The notes under the pieces: generated by a model | Seen by the model: the letters and a program-made list of their open reading frames with translations, nothing else | What the model was told of the DNA's origin: nothing | Databases searched by the model: none | In this document: positions 48,890-56,853 of the stretch, one piece after another | Position numbering within the stretch: the first letter of the stretch is position 1 | Layout of the letters: the number at the start of each line of letters is the position of its first letter | Assembly (NCBI RefSeq): GCF_026930145.1 | Contig: NZ_JANHOJ010000001.1 | Span: 62,001 to 126,000, forward strand | Length of the DNA stretch: 64,000 nt | Direction of reading: 5' to 3' | DNA from: Bartonella sp. A05 | Lineage (GTDB): Bacteria; Pseudomonadota; Alphaproteobacteria; Rhizobiales; Rhizobiaceae | Made by a program: the position numbers and the translations under genes

Positions 48890-49807
48890 CTAAAATTTGA
48901 AAGCAACTCCAACGCGAAAATCATTAGTTTTATAAGAATATTCAGATTGTTTTTCTACATCTAATGCATTTGTTACGAATTTACTTTTACCAAAATCGGT
49001 ATAGCGATATTCCGCAAGCGCAACAAGATTGTCCGTCACAGCATAAGCAACACCACCACCAAGCGTATAACCAAACAGTGTATCCGTCTTATCCAACGTG
49101 TCACCAGAAACAATTGTTTCAGCTGTTGATTCAGATCTACCCTCTCTTTCAACGAATATCGATGCCATATCTTGTATCTGCGCATAAGCAACACCACCAG
49201 AAACATAAGGCATCATACGATCGAGAGCATAACCAATACGCACGCGTGTAGCACCTGACCACTTTTCTTTTAAAGTGAGACTCTCCGTTACTTTATCACC
49301 ATCTTTAAATGTTATCTCGTTGCTAAAAGAGACTTTCGTTTCCTCTAATTTGTACTTAAAATGAGGCGCATTTGCTGTAGTCAAAGTATATGGCTCTTCT
49401 TCTTTTGTATCTTTCTTGCCTGACAAAACTATATCCGTATCAGCACCCAGGATAAGATTTCCGCCAAGCTCAATATCGTAACCCGCGTATACCCCGCCTA
49501 TGAAACCTGAAAGTGTACGTGAGTTAAGATTTGAATTGTTTTGCTGCTCATCACCAGACTTATTTTCTAATTCTTTTGCATCACCGAGAGACCAACCTAT
49601 CTGACCACCAATATAAAAACCTGTCCACGAAAAAGCAGGAGCGATAGTATTCACTGGCTCTACTCCTGACACCACTTCTGATGATGTTACTCCTGACACT
49701 ACTTCTTCTGATGTTACTTCTTGAGGAATTATAACATCTGCTGCCTGTACTGTAGATGTCGAAACCACAGCAACAACAAAAGCCACTACTAAATGTTTCA
49801 TATTCAT
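48890..49807 (-). CDS. Outer-membrane beta-barrel protein, Hbp/Pap31-like (array gene 13)
   Basis: A 305-aa barrel. ATG 49807 (MNMKHLVVAF) follows GGAG. The signal peptide ends TVQAADV. A mature N-terminal Ser/Glu/Val-rich repeat (TSEEVVSGVTSSEVVSGVEP) precedes FSWTGFYIGGQIGW. A long charged loop (about residues 135-180) lies between LILGADTDIVLSGKKD and WSGATRVRIGYALDRMMPYV. Ends DFRVGVAFKF. Confidence 0.9.
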   Translation of the reverse strand: MNMKHLVVAFVVAVVSTSTVQAADVIIPQEVTSEEVVSGVTSSEVVSGVEPVNTIAPAFSWTGFYIGGQIGWSLGDAKELENKSGDEQQNNSNLNSRTLSGFIGGVYAGYDIELGGNLILGADTDIVLSGKKDTKEEEPYTLTTANAPHFKYKLEETKVSFSNEITFKDGDKVTESLTLKEKWSGATRVRIGYALDRMMPYVSGGVAYAQIQDMASIFVEREGRSESTAETIVSGDTLDKTDTLFGYTLGGGVAYAVTDNLVALAEYRYTDFGKSKFVTNALDVEKQSEYSYKTNDFRVGVAFKF

Positions 49808-49892
49808 AAATCTACTCCATAGCCAATGTTTGAGATGTATAATATCGCATACCCAATGTTTAATACTACACATCTACACTTACACTCAAAAA

Positions 49893-49912
49893 ATCTGTAG
49901 TAAAATAACACA
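49893..49912 (-). promoter_or_regulatory. Shared omp upstream element, gene 13
   Basis: TGTGTTATTTTACTACAG, one T shorter, 86 bp before the start. Confidence 0.55.
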
Positions 49913-49920
49913 GCCATAAA

Positions 49921-49949
49921 AAAAACAAAAGCCCCATCAAATATAGGGC
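49921..49949 (-). terminator. Intrinsic terminator of omp gene 14
   Basis: Stem AGCCCTATA/GGGGCT-type pairing around TTTGAT, then TTTTGTTTT. Confidence 0.75.
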
Positions 49950-49976
49950 TTTTTAGCGATTTAATTCTTCAAGCAA

Positions 49977-51005
49977 TTAGAATTTGTAAGCAACTCCAAC
50001 GCGGAGAACGTGATTCGTATAAGAATTTTCAGATTTACTTTTTATATCTAACACGGATGTCTCATGTTCCAATTTACCTGATACATCTTTTCCGAGTTTA
50101 AGCTTACCAAAACCCGTATAATCCGTGTAACGATATTCCACACGCGCGACAATATCGTTAGTCACTGCATAAGCAACACCACCACCAACAGTATAACCGA
50201 CTAGTGTATCTACATCATCCCATGCAATAGCAGAATCTTTTTTTGAGGGAACAGGTGCTTCATCTTTTCCTGGATTCTTTTTCTCCAAAGACATCGATAC
50301 CAATGCCTTATCTTGAATCTGCCCATAAGCAATACCACCAGCAACATAAGGCATCATACGATCAAGAGCATAACCAACAACCAATCGTGTCGCCCCACCC
50401 CAATTTTCTTTCACAGTACTACTACCACCCAAGGTTATTTTATCACCTTCTTCCAATGTTTCCCCTTTAACATCGAGTTTCAGCTCATCTAATTTTTCCT
50501 TGATGGCAGGTGCCAAAGCTAAAGAATCAACCGTTTTGGCCTCTGGTTTCCACTTTTTTGAATCTAAATCGGCAGAAAAAGTAATATCCGTATCAACACC
50601 CAAGACGAGGCTTTCGCTAAGATCAAAATTATAACCCGCATATAAACCGCTTATTAAACCTGAAATTGAATCCGAACTTTTTTTCAGCTCACCAGCAGAC
50701 TTATTTTCTACCTCTTTTATATCACTGAAAGCCCAACCAATCTGACCACCAACATAAACACCTGTCCAAGAAAAATCAGGAGCAGCAAGAACCGGCTGTT
50801 CTACGGTAGCAACAACCGATCCTACTACTGATGATAGTGCCTCTGATGGTACTTCTCGTGAGGATAGCACCTCTGATGGTACTCCTTCCTGTGAGGATAG
50901 CGCCTCTGATGGTACTCCTTCTCGAAGGATAGTATCTGCCGCCTGTGCAGCAGATACCGAAATCACAGCAGCAACAGAGACCGCCATTAAATATTTCATA
51001 TTCAT
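49977..51005 (-). CDS. Outer-membrane beta-barrel protein, Hbp/Pap31-like (array gene 14, longest)
   Basis: At 342 aa the largest member. ATG 51005 (MNMKYLMAVS) is used. After the signal peptide (SAAQAADT) come three tandem VPSE(A/V)LSS units encoded by near-identical DNA, a slippage-prone minisatellite. The rest is standard: FSWTGVYVGGQIGW, LVLGVDTDITFS, WGGATRLVVGYALDRMMPYV, a DYTGFGKLKLGKD strand, and C-terminus VLRVGVAYKF. Confidence 0.9.
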   Translation of the reverse strand: MNMKYLMAVSVAAVISVSAAQAADTILREGVPSEALSSQEGVPSEVLSSREVPSEALSSVVGSVVATVEQPVLAAPDFSWTGVYVGGQIGWAFSDIKEVENKSAGELKKSSDSISGLISGLYAGYNFDLSESLVLGVDTDITFSADLDSKKWKPEAKTVDSLALAPAIKEKLDELKLDVKGETLEEGDKITLGGSSTVKENWGGATRLVVGYALDRMMPYVAGGIAYGQIQDKALVSMSLEKKNPGKDEAPVPSKKDSAIAWDDVDTLVGYTVGGGVAYAVTNDIVARVEYRYTDYTGFGKLKLGKDVSGKLEHETSVLDIKSKSENSYTNHVLRVGVAYKF

Positions 51006-51079
51006 AAATTTGCTCCATAGTAATATTTGAGATGTATAATTACCGCACACCTCCGTTCGTTTTTATGTGACACATAAAA

Positions 51080-51097
51080 ATCTGTGGCAAAATAACA
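51080..51097 (-). promoter_or_regulatory. Partial omp upstream element, gene 14
   Basis: TGTTATTTTGCCACAGAT, shortened by three bases, 75 bp before the start. Confidence 0.45.
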
Positions 51098-51109
51098 GCT
51101 ATAAGCAAA

Positions 51110-51135
51110 ACAAAAGCCCTATCAAAGATAGGACT
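51110..51135 (-). terminator. Intrinsic terminator of omp gene 15
   Basis: Stem GTCCTATC/GATAGGGC around TTT, then TTTTG. Confidence 0.8.
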
Positions 51136-51157
51136 TTTAACGCTTTAATTGCAAAAA

Positions 51158-52153
51158 TTAGAATTTGTAAGCAACACCAACGCGGAAATCATTGGTTTTG
51201 TAAGAATATTCTTCTTCAGTTTTATTTAATATATCCTTTTGGAATTTACCTTTACCAAAACTCGAATAATCCGTGTAACGATATTCCACACGCGCAACAA
51301 TATTGTCAGTCACTGCATAAGCAACACCCGCACCAAGCGTGAAACCCGCCAGTGTATTCGTCTTATCCCATGGCTTAGAAGAAGAACCGAGATCATACTC
51401 ACCTTTCTCAGGTTCTGCTCCTTGCTCAGCGTCTTCTCCATCTTTCTCTAACTTTTTCTCTGCTGCCCGCACTTGCGCTGCTGCTTGCCCTGAACTTTCA
51501 ATCTGCCCATAAGCAACACCCCCAGCAACATAAGGCATCATACGATCAAGAGCATAACCAACAACCACCCGTGTTGCACCAGCCCACTTTTCTTTTAGAG
51601 AGACACTGTTTTTTAGTTCTACTGAACTGCCTTCCTCAAATTTTGCGTTTCCAATTTTCTCTTTGGAGAATCCTAATTCCTCTAATTGTGCCTTTACCTC
51701 TTCTGTCTTACCAGTCTCTATCTCTTTCCTCTCTGGCGTCTCTGGGAAAGATGAACTCTTTTTGCCAGACAAAATTACATCTGTATCAACACCCAGCACA
51801 AAGTTTCTACCAAGATCAACATTGTAACCTGCATACGCCCCACCGATCAAACCTGAAAGATCCTGTGTACGATTCAAACCTGAAAGATCCTGTGTACGAT
51901 CCGCACTGTTTTCCTGCTTTTCAGACTTATCTTTGACCACCTTAGCATCACCAAAAGCCCAACCAATTTGACCACCAAAATACACACCTGTCCAAGAAAA
52001 ATCAGGGGCGACAACTATTGATTCTACCTCTGATGGTACTTCTGATGGTACCTTTGATGCTACTTCTTGAGGGATCATAGTGTCCGCAGCTTGTGCGACA
52101 GACATTGAGATTATAGCAGCAACAGATGCCGCTACTAAATATTTCATATTCAT
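51158..52153 (-). CDS. Outer-membrane beta-barrel protein, Hbp/Pap31-like (array gene 15)
   Basis: A 331-aa barrel, start ATG 52153 after a GGAGC site. Signal peptide ends SVAQAADT. Two in-frame short duplications are visible: VPSEVPSEVES near the mature N-terminus and RTQDLSGLNRTQDLSGL before the second strand. The loop at ~215-255 is Glu/Lys-rich. Conserved blocks: FSWTGVYFGGQIGWAFGDAK, VLGVDTDVILSGKK and DFRVGVAYKF. Confidence 0.9.
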   Translation of the reverse strand: MNMKYLVAASVAAIISMSVAQAADTMIPQEVASKVPSEVPSEVESIVVAPDFSWTGVYFGGQIGWAFGDAKVVKDKSEKQENSADRTQDLSGLNRTQDLSGLIGGAYAGYNVDLGRNFVLGVDTDVILSGKKSSSFPETPERKEIETGKTEEVKAQLEELGFSKEKIGNAKFEEGSSVELKNSVSLKEKWAGATRVVVGYALDRMMPYVAGGVAYGQIESSGQAAAQVRAAEKKLEKDGEDAEQGAEPEKGEYDLGSSSKPWDKTNTLAGFTLGAGVAYAVTDNIVARVEYRYTDYSSFGKGKFQKDILNKTEEEYSYKTNDFRVGVAYKF

Positions 52154-52232
52154 AAATTGCTCCATAGTTAATAGTTGAGATATACAATTATCTCATACTC
52201 ATTGTTTGATACTACACATCTACGTTCAAAAA

Positions 52233-52253
52233 ATCTGTAGTAAAAATGTCACA
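52233..52253 (-). promoter_or_regulatory. Shared omp upstream element, gene 15
   Basis: TGTGACATTTTTACTACAG, 80 bp before the start. Confidence 0.6.
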
Positions 52254-52260
52254 CATATAA

Positions 52261-52290
52261 AAAAATAAAAGCCCTATCAGAGATAGGGCC
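52261..52290 (-). terminator. Intrinsic terminator of omp gene 16
   Basis: Perfect stem GCCCTATC/GATAGGGC around TCT, then TTTTATTTTT. Confidence 0.88.
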
Positions 52291-52316
52291 TCTTAACGAT
52301 TTAATTATGCAACCAA

Positions 52317-53162
52317 TTAGAATTTGTAAGCAACACCAACGCGGAAATTGTTAGTCTTGTAACCCAATTCAAAGTTGTCCTTTATAAGTTTCTTTTTGCC
52401 AAAGTCTGAGTAACGATACTCCGCACGCGCAACAATATTGTCAGTCATTGCAAAAGCAACACCAGCACCAAGTGTATAACCAATCATTGTTTTTGTCTCA
52501 TCAGACAAATCTCCCTGAGCAATTACATTACCTGTATCCTTATCTTGTATTGATATCGATGCAACATCTTTAAGCTGCGCATAGGCAACACCGCCAGCAA
52601 TATAAGGCATAATACGATTAATACCAAAACCAATACGTGCACGCGTAGCACCAGCCCAATTTTCTTCTAAAGACAAACTATCAACTCCTTTATCACCCGC
52701 TTTAAGTTCTACATTGCCTTCAATTTTGATTCCTGCGTCTTGCAAGATTTTCTTAGCAACAGCTAAATCAGCTGGACCAAGAGTATACTTCTCTACTACT
52801 GTTGTGTCTTTCTTATCAGACCAGACCCAATCTGTATCAAACCCTAGAATAAGACCATTACCGAGATCAACATCGTAACCCGCATAAAGCCCCCCTACAA
52901 AACCTGAAAGTTTAGGCAATGAACTTTTGCGTATTGTGTCGATTAGCTTCTCACCTTCTAGGCTAGTCTTACTCGAAAAACCACCAATCTGACCACCAAA
53001 ATACACACCTGTCCAAGAAAAAGTAGGTGCAACAACAACGGATGGAACAACGGATGAAATAATTGGTTCTGGTTGATGATGAACCATAATATCAGCTGCC
53101 TGTGCAGCAGAAGCTGAAACCAAAGCAAAAATAGAGGCCGTCATTAAACATTTCATATTCAT
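52317..53162 (-). CDS. Outer-membrane beta-barrel protein, HbpA/Pap31-like (array gene 16)
   Basis: A 281-aa barrel, start ATG 53162 (MNMKCLMTAS). Of all copies it looks closest to the classic Pap31/HbpA pattern: signal peptide ending SASAAQAADI, then HHQPEPIISSVVPSVVVAP, FSWTGVYFGGQIGGFSSKT, ILGFDTDWVWSDKKD, WAGATRARIGFGINRIMPYI, RAEYRYSDFGKKKL and NFRVGVAYKF. Leader and C-terminus resemble genes 1 and 2 at the other end of the array. Confidence 0.92.
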   Translation of the reverse strand: MNMKCLMTASIFALVSASAAQAADIMVHHQPEPIISSVVPSVVVAPTFSWTGVYFGGQIGGFSSKTSLEGEKLIDTIRKSSLPKLSGFVGGLYAGYDVDLGNGLILGFDTDWVWSDKKDTTVVEKYTLGPADLAVAKKILQDAGIKIEGNVELKAGDKGVDSLSLEENWAGATRARIGFGINRIMPYIAGGVAYAQLKDVASISIQDKDTGNVIAQGDLSDETKTMIGYTLGAGVAFAMTDNIVARAEYRYSDFGKKKLIKDNFELGYKTNNFRVGVAYKF

Positions 53163-53217
53163 AAATTTCTCCATAACATTTAAACATATTTGCCCATATA
53201 GTGCCCTTCCAATAAAC

Positions 53218-53238
53218 ATCTGTAGCAAAAATAACACA
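53218..53238 (-). promoter_or_regulatory. Shared omp upstream element, gene 16
   Basis: TGTGTTATTTTTGCTACAG, 56 bp before the start. Confidence 0.6.
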
Positions 53239-53239
53239 G

Positions 53240-53277
53240 TTACAAAAAAAATAACGGCTTCCTTCAAAGAGGAAGCC
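53240..53277 (-). terminator. Intrinsic terminator of the decayed omp locus 17
   Basis: Stem GGCTTCC/GGAAGCC with an 8-nt loop, then a T-rich run. It lies downstream of the 53327-53929 locus in the same position as in intact genes. Confidence 0.8.
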
Positions 53278-53326
53278 TCTTAGAGATTTACTTAACAATT
53301 TAATTGTGCAATAATGTGTCGGTTTG

Positions 53327-53400
53327 AGCGTTTTGCGAAATGTACTGATTTTGTAATCAAGCACCTTCTTTATGGTGCACTTCTTTTATCAAAATCTAGG
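53327..53400 (-). pseudogene. Decayed 3' end of an omp gene (locus 17)
   Basis: Frameshifted remnant of the family C-terminus. One frame reads LDYKISTFRKT (compare LDYKTNDFRVG) and the DNA lines up with the 3' ends of genes 1-3 through ATTTTGATAAAAGAAGTGC (compare the FGKKKF codons). It lies between the histidine-rich ORF and a family-type terminator. Confidence 0.65.
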
Positions 53401-53548
53401 AGCTTACATTTTGCATAAAATGAATAACCTCAGCCAAAAATGCAACTCAACTTTAATTTCAGTTGTCAAGTTGCCTAAAAAACTTCAATCACTCGCCTCC
53501 CCTCACTAACAGTGTGGAAACAATGCTTTGAAGCTTCCTTAGCGTTTG

Positions 53549-53929
53549 CTAAAAACTCATTGGACCTCGCGATAACCTTGGCCAATTTGTTCTTTTCTTA
53601 GGTCTATGATGTGGTTTCTTCTCATGTGAGTGCGTAGTATGTGGTCTCTCATGTAAGTGCGTATGTGAGGGCGTATGTGACTTACCCAAATAGTTTAACG
53701 CGCTAAACCGTGACCATAAGCCATGCCCCCTAGCAGTATAAAAAGACCTTACTTGAACAACATCCTTCAAAAAACCATCCACCTGTCCGCTTGAGCGAAG
53801 ATTTACAGAAGAAACTAAGGAAACAATACTTTGCATCACTTCTTTAAGTGTCACAAAACCAGAACCCTGAGCAGAAGAAACTGAAAACAAAGCAAAAGCA
53901 GATGCTGCAAAAAAACATTTTACGTTCAT
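53549..53929 (-). CDS. Histidine-rich small exported protein using an omp leader (locus 17)
   Basis: A 126-aa frame opening with MNVKCFFAASAFALFSVSSA, the same signal peptide type as the array omps, with a strong GGAGG site. The mature part (~residues 25-80) has no barrel motifs. The last ~45 residues are His/Pro/Thr/Lys-rich (HTPSHTHLHERPHTTHSHEK), which could bind metal or heme. The 3' remnant of an omp and a family terminator lie just beyond. Either a broken omp whose out-of-frame sequence is now read, or a new exported His-rich peptide. Confidence 0.5.
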   Translation of the reverse strand: MNVKCFFAASAFALFSVSSAQGSGFVTLKEVMQSIVSLVSSVNLRSSGQVDGFLKDVVQVRSFYTARGHGLWSRFSALNYLGKSHTPSHTHLHERPHTTHSHEKKPHHRPKKRTNWPRLSRGPMSF

Positions 53930-54000
53930 AACTTAACCTCCATATTAAATATCCAAAATGTGTTTTATTGATATACTTCATTGTAACTCTCTTTTCAAGT

Positions 54001-54021
54001 ATCTATGGTAAAAATGATAAA
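54001..54021 (-). promoter_or_regulatory. Degenerate omp upstream element, locus 17
   Basis: TTTATCATTTTTACCATAG, 72 bp before the 53929 start. Both half-sites have mutated. Confidence 0.35.
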
Positions 54022-54040
54022 ATGATAAAATGATAAAAAG

Positions 54041-54067
54041 AACAAAGGCTCCATCAACGACAGAGCC
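54041..54067 (-). terminator. Intrinsic terminator of a second decayed omp (locus 18)
   Basis: Stem GGCTCTGTC/GATGGAGCC, then TTTGTT. Family-type, but no intact gene precedes it. Confidence 0.75.
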
Positions 54068-54104
54068 TTTTAACAATTTAATCTCACATATAAATGGGAA
54101 CTTT

Positions 54105-54195
54105 TAAGCTATAATAACGTGGAAATTATTTGTTTTATAACCAATCTCAAACTTATTCCTGGAAAATTCTTTGATCAAAATCCGTATAATATATT
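54105..54195 (-). pseudogene. Decayed 3' end of an omp gene (locus 18)
   Basis: Encodes GYKTNNFHVIIA and stop in one frame (compare YKTNNFRVGVAYKF of gene 16) and TDFDQRIFQE in another (compare SDFGKKKL). Upstream the similarity is lost. This marks the former right end of the array. Confidence 0.65.
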
Positions 54196-54772
54196 ACATT
54201 ATGTACACAAACGAACATGATCAATTATTGCATTCAGCATTAAACCACAGATATATAGTCAACCTGTCTCTTTGTTTATTTGTCAAATGAGCAATATACT
54301 AAGTTTCACTTAATCAAAAGTGAAATAATACCTTGAAAGGGCGCATGCCCCAAAGATTATGCTATCAGCAAAACCACATTATACCTAAGTGCTTGTCTGT
54401 CCATTTCTCTAAACATCATATCTCACTTCCATATCGCCAACTGGAATCCTGACAGCATGAAGACGCTTAGGCTTTTTAGGCTTTAATGAGCGCAACAATG
54501 GCCCCATTTTTCTACTTCATCCCCTGCTTTGCCCTTTTAACTCAACGAAAATGAAGACAGACGAAGCCACAAAGCTGCATACTTATAAATGCACTGCCCT
54601 ATGCAATCTTCAAATTAAAGCGCATCATTCATAAATGAATTGCACCATAAATTGCTATGAGAGCAATAGATGATGAAACCATAAATAAAGAAAAAATATC
54701 TATGATATAAACCTTCTATTCTACAGCACCAATCATTTTCCCTGTTTTCAGATGAAAAACAAACCTTCAAGC
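54196..54772. other. Intergenic region between the omp array and rnd
   Basis: Mostly unstructured. A 32-codon minus-strand mini-frame at 54409-54507 (MGPLLRSLKPKKPKRLHAVR, ending EVRYDV) has a protein-like composition and may be the tail of a lost gene. Nothing else is recognised. Confidence 0.35.
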
Positions 54773-55393
54773 TCAGCTATGGGCAAAAATATCAACCTCC
54801 GGCCATCCCAAAAGATCAAGTTTTGCCCTCATAGGCAAAAATTGAAAACATGCCTTTGCAACATGTTCCCGCTCTTCGCGCCTTAGACGTTCTTCCAACA
54901 CATCTTTTAATCGATGTAGATATAAAACATCAGATGCTGCATATTCAATTTGTGCACGCGATAAAGTTTCTGCAGCCCAATCCGATGACTGTTGCTGTTT
55001 AGAAATATTAATATTCAGCAATTCGCTACAAATTTCTTTCAATCCATGACGATCTGTATATGTGCGCGTGAGTTTTGATGCAATCTTTGTACAAAAGACA
55101 GATTCTGGCATAACACCAAATGTATGGGCTAAAATAGCAAGATCAAAACGCCCAAAATGAAATATTTTGGTGATTGCTTGATCTTCAAGCAATTTAACCA
55201 AATTGGGAGCGCTGTTTTGTCCTTTGGCAATCTGTATAATGTCAGCAGAACCATCTCCAGAAGAAAGCTGAACCACACATAAGCGATCACGGTATGGTTG
55301 CAATCCCAAAGTTTCGGTATCAACCGCAACAGCCTCGACACAATAACTGTCCAAATTCGGTAAATCACCTTGGTGCACACGAATTTCTGTCAT
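54773..55393 (-). CDS. rnd: Ribonuclease D, short form
   Basis: A 206-aa 3'-5' exoribonuclease of the DEDD family, for tRNA 3' processing. Exonuclease motifs are VAVDTETLGL (Exo I), FHFGRFDLAIL (Exo II) and YAASDVLYLHRL (Exo III). It lacks the C-terminal HRDC domains of E. coli RNase D (375 aa), as usual for the short alphaproteobacterial form. It overlaps the M20 peptidase gene by 29 bp. Confidence 0.93.
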   Translation of the reverse strand: MTEIRVHQGDLPNLDSYCVEAVAVDTETLGLQPYRDRLCVVQLSSGDGSADIIQIAKGQNSAPNLVKLLEDQAITKIFHFGRFDLAILAHTFGVMPESVFCTKIASKLTRTYTDRHGLKEICSELLNINISKQQQSSDWAAETLSRAQIEYAASDVLYLHRLKDVLEERLRREEREHVAKACFQFLPMRAKLDLLGWPEVDIFAHS

Positions 55394-56780
55394 CTATCCT
55401 CCTATTTGCTAAGGTTGCAAGAATACGCGCCCAAGAGCGCTGTCCCTTGTGAAACGATTTTAGATTATATTTTTCATTAGGAGAATGGATACGGTCATCA
55501 GCTAATGCAAATCCAACCAAAACAGTTTCCATATCAAGAATCGACTTAAAATCTCCAACAACTGGGATTGAACCACCCATAGCAGTTAATAAAGCAGGCC
55601 TTCCCCATTCCTGTGATAATGCATCCTTCGCTGCCTCAATGAAAGGAGAATCATAAGAAACCTGAATAGCTGGAGAAGCGCCATATTCCTTAAAGTCAAC
55701 TGTACAGTCAGCGGGAATAAAACGACGCACATAATTGCGAAAAACTTGACGTATTTTTTCTGGGTTTTGTTTATGAACCAAACGAAAAGAAACTTTTGCA
55801 CATGCTTGAGAAGCTATAACTGTTTTAAACCCCTCACCCTCATAACCACCACTAATACCATTAATTTCTGCTGTAGGACGTGCCCACACTTGTTCTAAAA
55901 CACTACGTCCCTTTTCGCCAGCAGCAATGGAAAGACCAACGGGGTTGAGAAATATATCAGCATTGCAATTAAGTTCATTCCAGGCTTGCAAAACCTGTGG
56001 AGGCGTTTCTTCTACACCATCATAGAATCCAGGCAATGTTATTCGACCATTTTCATCATGAAGACCTGCCAAAATTTGAGCTAAAATACGAATGGGATTG
56101 GCTGCTGCTCCTCCAAAATAACCAGAGTGTAAATCACAATTAGCTGCCGTGATTATGATCTCTTCTCCCAAAAGCCCCCGAAGACCAATAGCTATCGACG
56201 GTGTATCCGCATCCCACATGGATGTATCGCAAACCAACGCACAATCAGCTTTAAGTTCAGAAACATTTTCTTTTAAAAAAGGAACAAGAGAAGAAGAGCC
56301 ACTTTCTTCTTCACCCTCAAATAAAACAGTCACTTTAATAGGAAGTTGACCTGTCTCTTTTTTAAACGCACGGCATGCTTCAAGAAAAGTCATAAGCTGA
56401 CCTTTATCATCTGAAGCACCACGGGCACAAATGACCTTTTCTCCATCCCGCTCTTTTAAAGAAGGCTCAAACGGCCCATCTTCCCATAAATTCAGTGGAT
56501 CAACGGGCTGAACATCATAATGCCCATAAAACAATACGTGCAGACAATCATCGGAAGGTCCTGGATGATGTCCAACAACCATCGGATGACCAGGCGTATC
56601 GCGGCGCGAAGCTTCAAAGCCAATAGTTCTCAAATCTTCCACGATCCAATCAGCTGTTCTACGGCATGCATCCTTATAAACTGGATCTGTAGAAATGGAT
56701 TCAAAACGCAAGAGAGAAAAAAGACGTTCAAGGCTCTTTTCTATATTCTCATCAATATGTGTGAGCACTTTATTTAGCAT
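55365..56780 (-). CDS. M20 family metallopeptidase (dipeptidase-type)
   Basis: A 471-aa zinc peptidase of the M20 family. Metal and catalytic motifs are FYGHYDVQPVDP, ARGASDDKGQLM and EGEEESGSSSL. The dimerisation-domain segment DLHSGYFGGAAANP and late SIPVVGDF are also typical. ATG 56780 follows GGAGAGG and gives MLNKVLTHIDENIEKSLERL. The longer frame from 56912 crosses non-coding DNA. The substrate is not predictable. It is followed directly by rnd. Confidence 0.92.
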   Translation of the reverse strand: MLNKVLTHIDENIEKSLERLFSLLRFESISTDPVYKDACRRTADWIVEDLRTIGFEASRRDTPGHPMVVGHHPGPSDDCLHVLFYGHYDVQPVDPLNLWEDGPFEPSLKERDGEKVICARGASDDKGQLMTFLEACRAFKKETGQLPIKVTVLFEGEEESGSSSLVPFLKENVSELKADCALVCDTSMWDADTPSIAIGLRGLLGEEIIITAANCDLHSGYFGGAAANPIRILAQILAGLHDENGRITLPGFYDGVEETPPQVLQAWNELNCNADIFLNPVGLSIAAGEKGRSVLEQVWARPTAEINGISGGYEGEGFKTVIASQACAKVSFRLVHKQNPEKIRQVFRNYVRRFIPADCTVDFKEYGASPAIQVSYDSPFIEAAKDALSQEWGRPALLTAMGGSIPVVGDFKSILDMETVLVGFALADDRIHSPNEKYNLKSFHKGQRSWARILATLANRRIDDRNSCAPR

Positions 56781-56853
56781 AAAAACCTCTCCATCTTCGT
56801 GCACTCCAGATACGACTTTAAGCCTGTTGTAAAATTTTGCAAGACGTCTCTCT

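Noticed and set aside
37265-53267. Upstream-extended starts of several omp genes (for example 40166, 42201, 47922, 49873, 51050, 53267)
   Set aside because: The extensions run through the promoter element or its neighbourhood, and the internal ATG has the conserved GGAG site and signal peptide.
53092-53364. 90-codon minus-strand frame spanning the gene 16 leader
   Set aside because: Reads the omp promoter region and leader in the wrong frame. Only its first few residues are of interest, as a relic of the locus 17 C-terminus.
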